DNA of 64,000 nt from Methylococcus sp. Mc7 (lineage in GTDB: Bacteria; Pseudomonadota; Gammaproteobacteria; Methylococcales; Methylococcaceae). The DNA lies in NCBI RefSeq assembly GCF_019285515.1, contig NZ_CP079095.1, forward strand, positions 930,001 through 994,000. Reading direction: 5' to 3'. The translations under genes and the position numbers were made by a program. Positions 62,669 through 64,000 of the stretch are shown piece by piece (position 1 is the first letter of the stretch; every line of letters begins with the position of its first letter). The notes beneath the pieces are model-generated. The model was not told the DNA's origin. It did no database searches and saw only the letters and a program-made list of their open reading frames with translations.

Positions 62669-63810
62669 GCAAGCTTTATTTGACCGGCGCGCGCCTGGTG
62701 CTCGCCGATACCGTGATCGAAGGAGGCGCCCTGTCGATCGAAGACGGCCGGATCGCCGCCGTCGAGCCGAACGGTGTATCCGGCGCATCCGAGTGCCGTC
62801 TGGACGGCCATACCCTGATGCCCGGCATGGTCGACCTGCATTGCGACGCCCTGGAAAAGGAAGTGGAACCGCGTCCCAACGTGCATTTCCCGCTGGACTA
62901 CGCCGTCGCCCAGGCCGACAAGCGCAACGCCGCCGCCGGCATCACCACGGTCTTTCACGCCCTGTCCTTCGCCCACGACGAACTGGGCGTGCGCAACAAC
63001 CGGATGGCCGCCGACATCGCCCGCCACGTGCATCGTTATGCGCCGCACGGACTGGTCGACAACCGGGTGCACTGCCGCTACGAAGTGACCGACGTCACCG
63101 GCCTGCCGGTGCTGCTGCAGTTGCTGGACGAAGACGCCATGCACCTGGCCTCGGTGATGGACCACACGCCGGGCCAGGGCCAGTTCAAAGATCTCGCCGC
63201 CTACCGCGATTACATCAGCCGCACTTACGGCAAGACCGGCGCGGAAGCCGAAGCCATGGCGCGCCAGAAGCAGGCGGCGGCCGAGGGCGCCCTGGAACGG
63301 GTAAGAACCCTGATCGCCGCGGCGAGAAGACGAGGCGTGCGCGTCGCCAGCCACGACGACGACAGCCCGGAACGGGTTCATCAGATGGCGGATCTGGGCG
63401 TCACCTTATCGGAGTTCCCCGTGAACCTGGAAACGGCGCGGGCCGCCCGCGAGCGTGGCTCCCATACCATCTTCGGCGCGCCCAACGTGCTGCGCGGCAA
63501 GAGCCAATCCGGCTCCATGCGCGCCCTCGACGCGGTGCTGGCGAACGTGGCCGATTGCCTGTGCGCCGATTACGCGCCGGGTGCGCTGTTACCCTCGGTC
63601 ATGGCCTTGCCGGAGCTGGCCGGCATCGGCCTGCCCGAGGCGGTGCGCCTGGTGACGGCGAACCCGGCGCGGGCGGCGGGTCTTTCCGATCGGGGCGAAA
63701 TCGCCGTGGGTCTCACGGCCGATCTCATCGCCTTCCGCGAGGTCGTGGGCTTCCCCCAGGTCACCCATGTCTGGCGCCAGGGGCGGCGGGTCTATCGGGC
63801 GGGGTTCTGA
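62665..63810 (+). CDS. phnM: ribose 1-methylphosphonate 5-triphosphate diphosphatase PhnM
   Basis: A 381-aa amidohydrolase-fold enzyme that removes pyrophosphate from the PhnI product to give the PhnJ substrate. Metal ligands are in MVDLHCDALEKEVEPRP; HDDDSPERVHQM and ASVMDHTPGQGQF are further family blocks. It overlaps phnL (ATGA) and precedes phnN by 1 bp. Confidence 0.95.
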   Translation: MSKLYLTGARLVLADTVIEGGALSIEDGRIAAVEPNGVSGASECRLDGHTLMPGMVDLHCDALEKEVEPRPNVHFPLDYAVAQADKRNAAAGITTVFHALSFAHDELGVRNNRMAADIARHVHRYAPHGLVDNRVHCRYEVTDVTGLPVLLQLLDEDAMHLASVMDHTPGQGQFKDLAAYRDYISRTYGKTGAEAEAMARQKQAAAEGALERVRTLIAAARRRGVRVASHDDDSPERVHQMADLGVTLSEFPVNLETARAARERGSHTIFGAPNVLRGKSQSGSMRALDAVLANVADCLCADYAPGALLPSVMALPELAGIGLPEAVRLVTANPARAAGLSDRGEIAVGLTADLIAFREVVGFPQVTHVWRQGRRVYRAGF

Positions 63811-63811
63811 C

Positions 63812-64000
63812 ATGGCGTGCGGACGGCTTTTCTACGTGATCGGCGCCTCGGGCAGCGGCAAGGACAGTCTGCTCCGCTACGCCCGCGCTTCGCTCCGCGA
63901 GCACGAACGGGTCATGTTCGCCCACCGTTACATCACCCGGCCACCGGAACTGGAAGGGGAAAATCACGTGTACTTGAGCGAGCAGGAATTTGCCGAGCGC
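63812..64000 (+). CDS. phnN: ribose 1,5-bisphosphokinase PhnN, 3'-truncated by window edge
   Basis: The first 63 codons of a guanylate-kinase-like enzyme that makes PRPP from ribose 1,5-bisphosphate. The P-loop GASGSGKDSLLR (about 11-22) and the substrate loop RYITRPPELEGENHVYLSEQEF match PhnN. The rest lies beyond the window. It starts 1 bp after the phnM stop. Confidence 0.92.
   Translation, partial: MACGRLFYVIGASGSGKDSLLRYARASLREHERVMFAHRYITRPPELEGENHVYLSEQEFAER

Overview
The window is GC-rich, densely coded proteobacterial DNA. It combines a FeSII-type nitrogenase protection ferredoxin, NifA/sigma-54 signals, a complete ISC pathway inside the nif cluster, surface-type multiheme cytochromes and a C-P lyase operon. 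This mix suggests a gammaproteobacterium, possibly a nitrogen-fixing methanotroph of the Methylococcaceae. That assignment is inference: no 16S rRNA gene or methane monooxygenase lies in the window.

Left part (1-16.5 kb). A Wadjet-type plasmid-defence operon (jetB cut by the edge, jetC, jetD) is followed by tadA, mltF and tRNA-Ser(CGA). Directly after the tRNA lie a broken tyrosine integrase and a broken HipB-like gene with two operator-like palindromes, the scar of an integrated element. Then come a five-heme cytochrome c with two tandem N-terminal repeats and a secreted-protein gene split by an ISAzo13-like insertion; removing one TTA copy restores its frame. An Fe-S protein that looks like the C-terminal half of a larger FAD/Fe-S dehydrogenase and a 295-bp inverted-repeat element complete this part.

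Central nif region (16.6-49 kb). On the minus strand, reading from high to low coordinates: nifHDK and a FeSII (Shethna) ferredoxin; then nifE, nifN, nifX, a DUF269 gene, a CCE_0567-type gene, fdxB, nifQ, ygfZ, apaG, clpP and clpX, ending at a terminator; then iscS, iscU, two A-type carriers, hscB, hscA, fdx, nifV, nifW, two more ferredoxins, grxD, bolA, an fmdB-type gene, an AAA+ ATPase and several small unrecognised genes. Sigma-54 promoters with TGT-N10-ACA NifA sites precede nifH, nifE and iscS. A fourth sigma-54 site points the other way from the nifH upstream region into a plus-strand operon: degenerate receiver protein, unknown protein, Rieske ferredoxin, Cys-rich protein, nifO and a SagB-like flavoprotein. 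The layout implies that one NifA circuit drives nitrogenase, cofactor assembly, Fe-S supply, ClpXP proteolysis and oxygen protection. A DUF1778/GNAT toxin-antitoxin pair sits between nifE and the FeSII gene.

Right part (49-64 kb). A PhoD phosphatase gene is divergent from phnF, phnD, a phosphate-type porin, phnC, phnE1, phnE2 and phnGHIJKLMN, a phosphonate uptake and C-P lyase operon that runs off the right edge. An IS1380-family element has cut the porin gene and apparently deleted part of it, and now separates phnFD from phnC-N.
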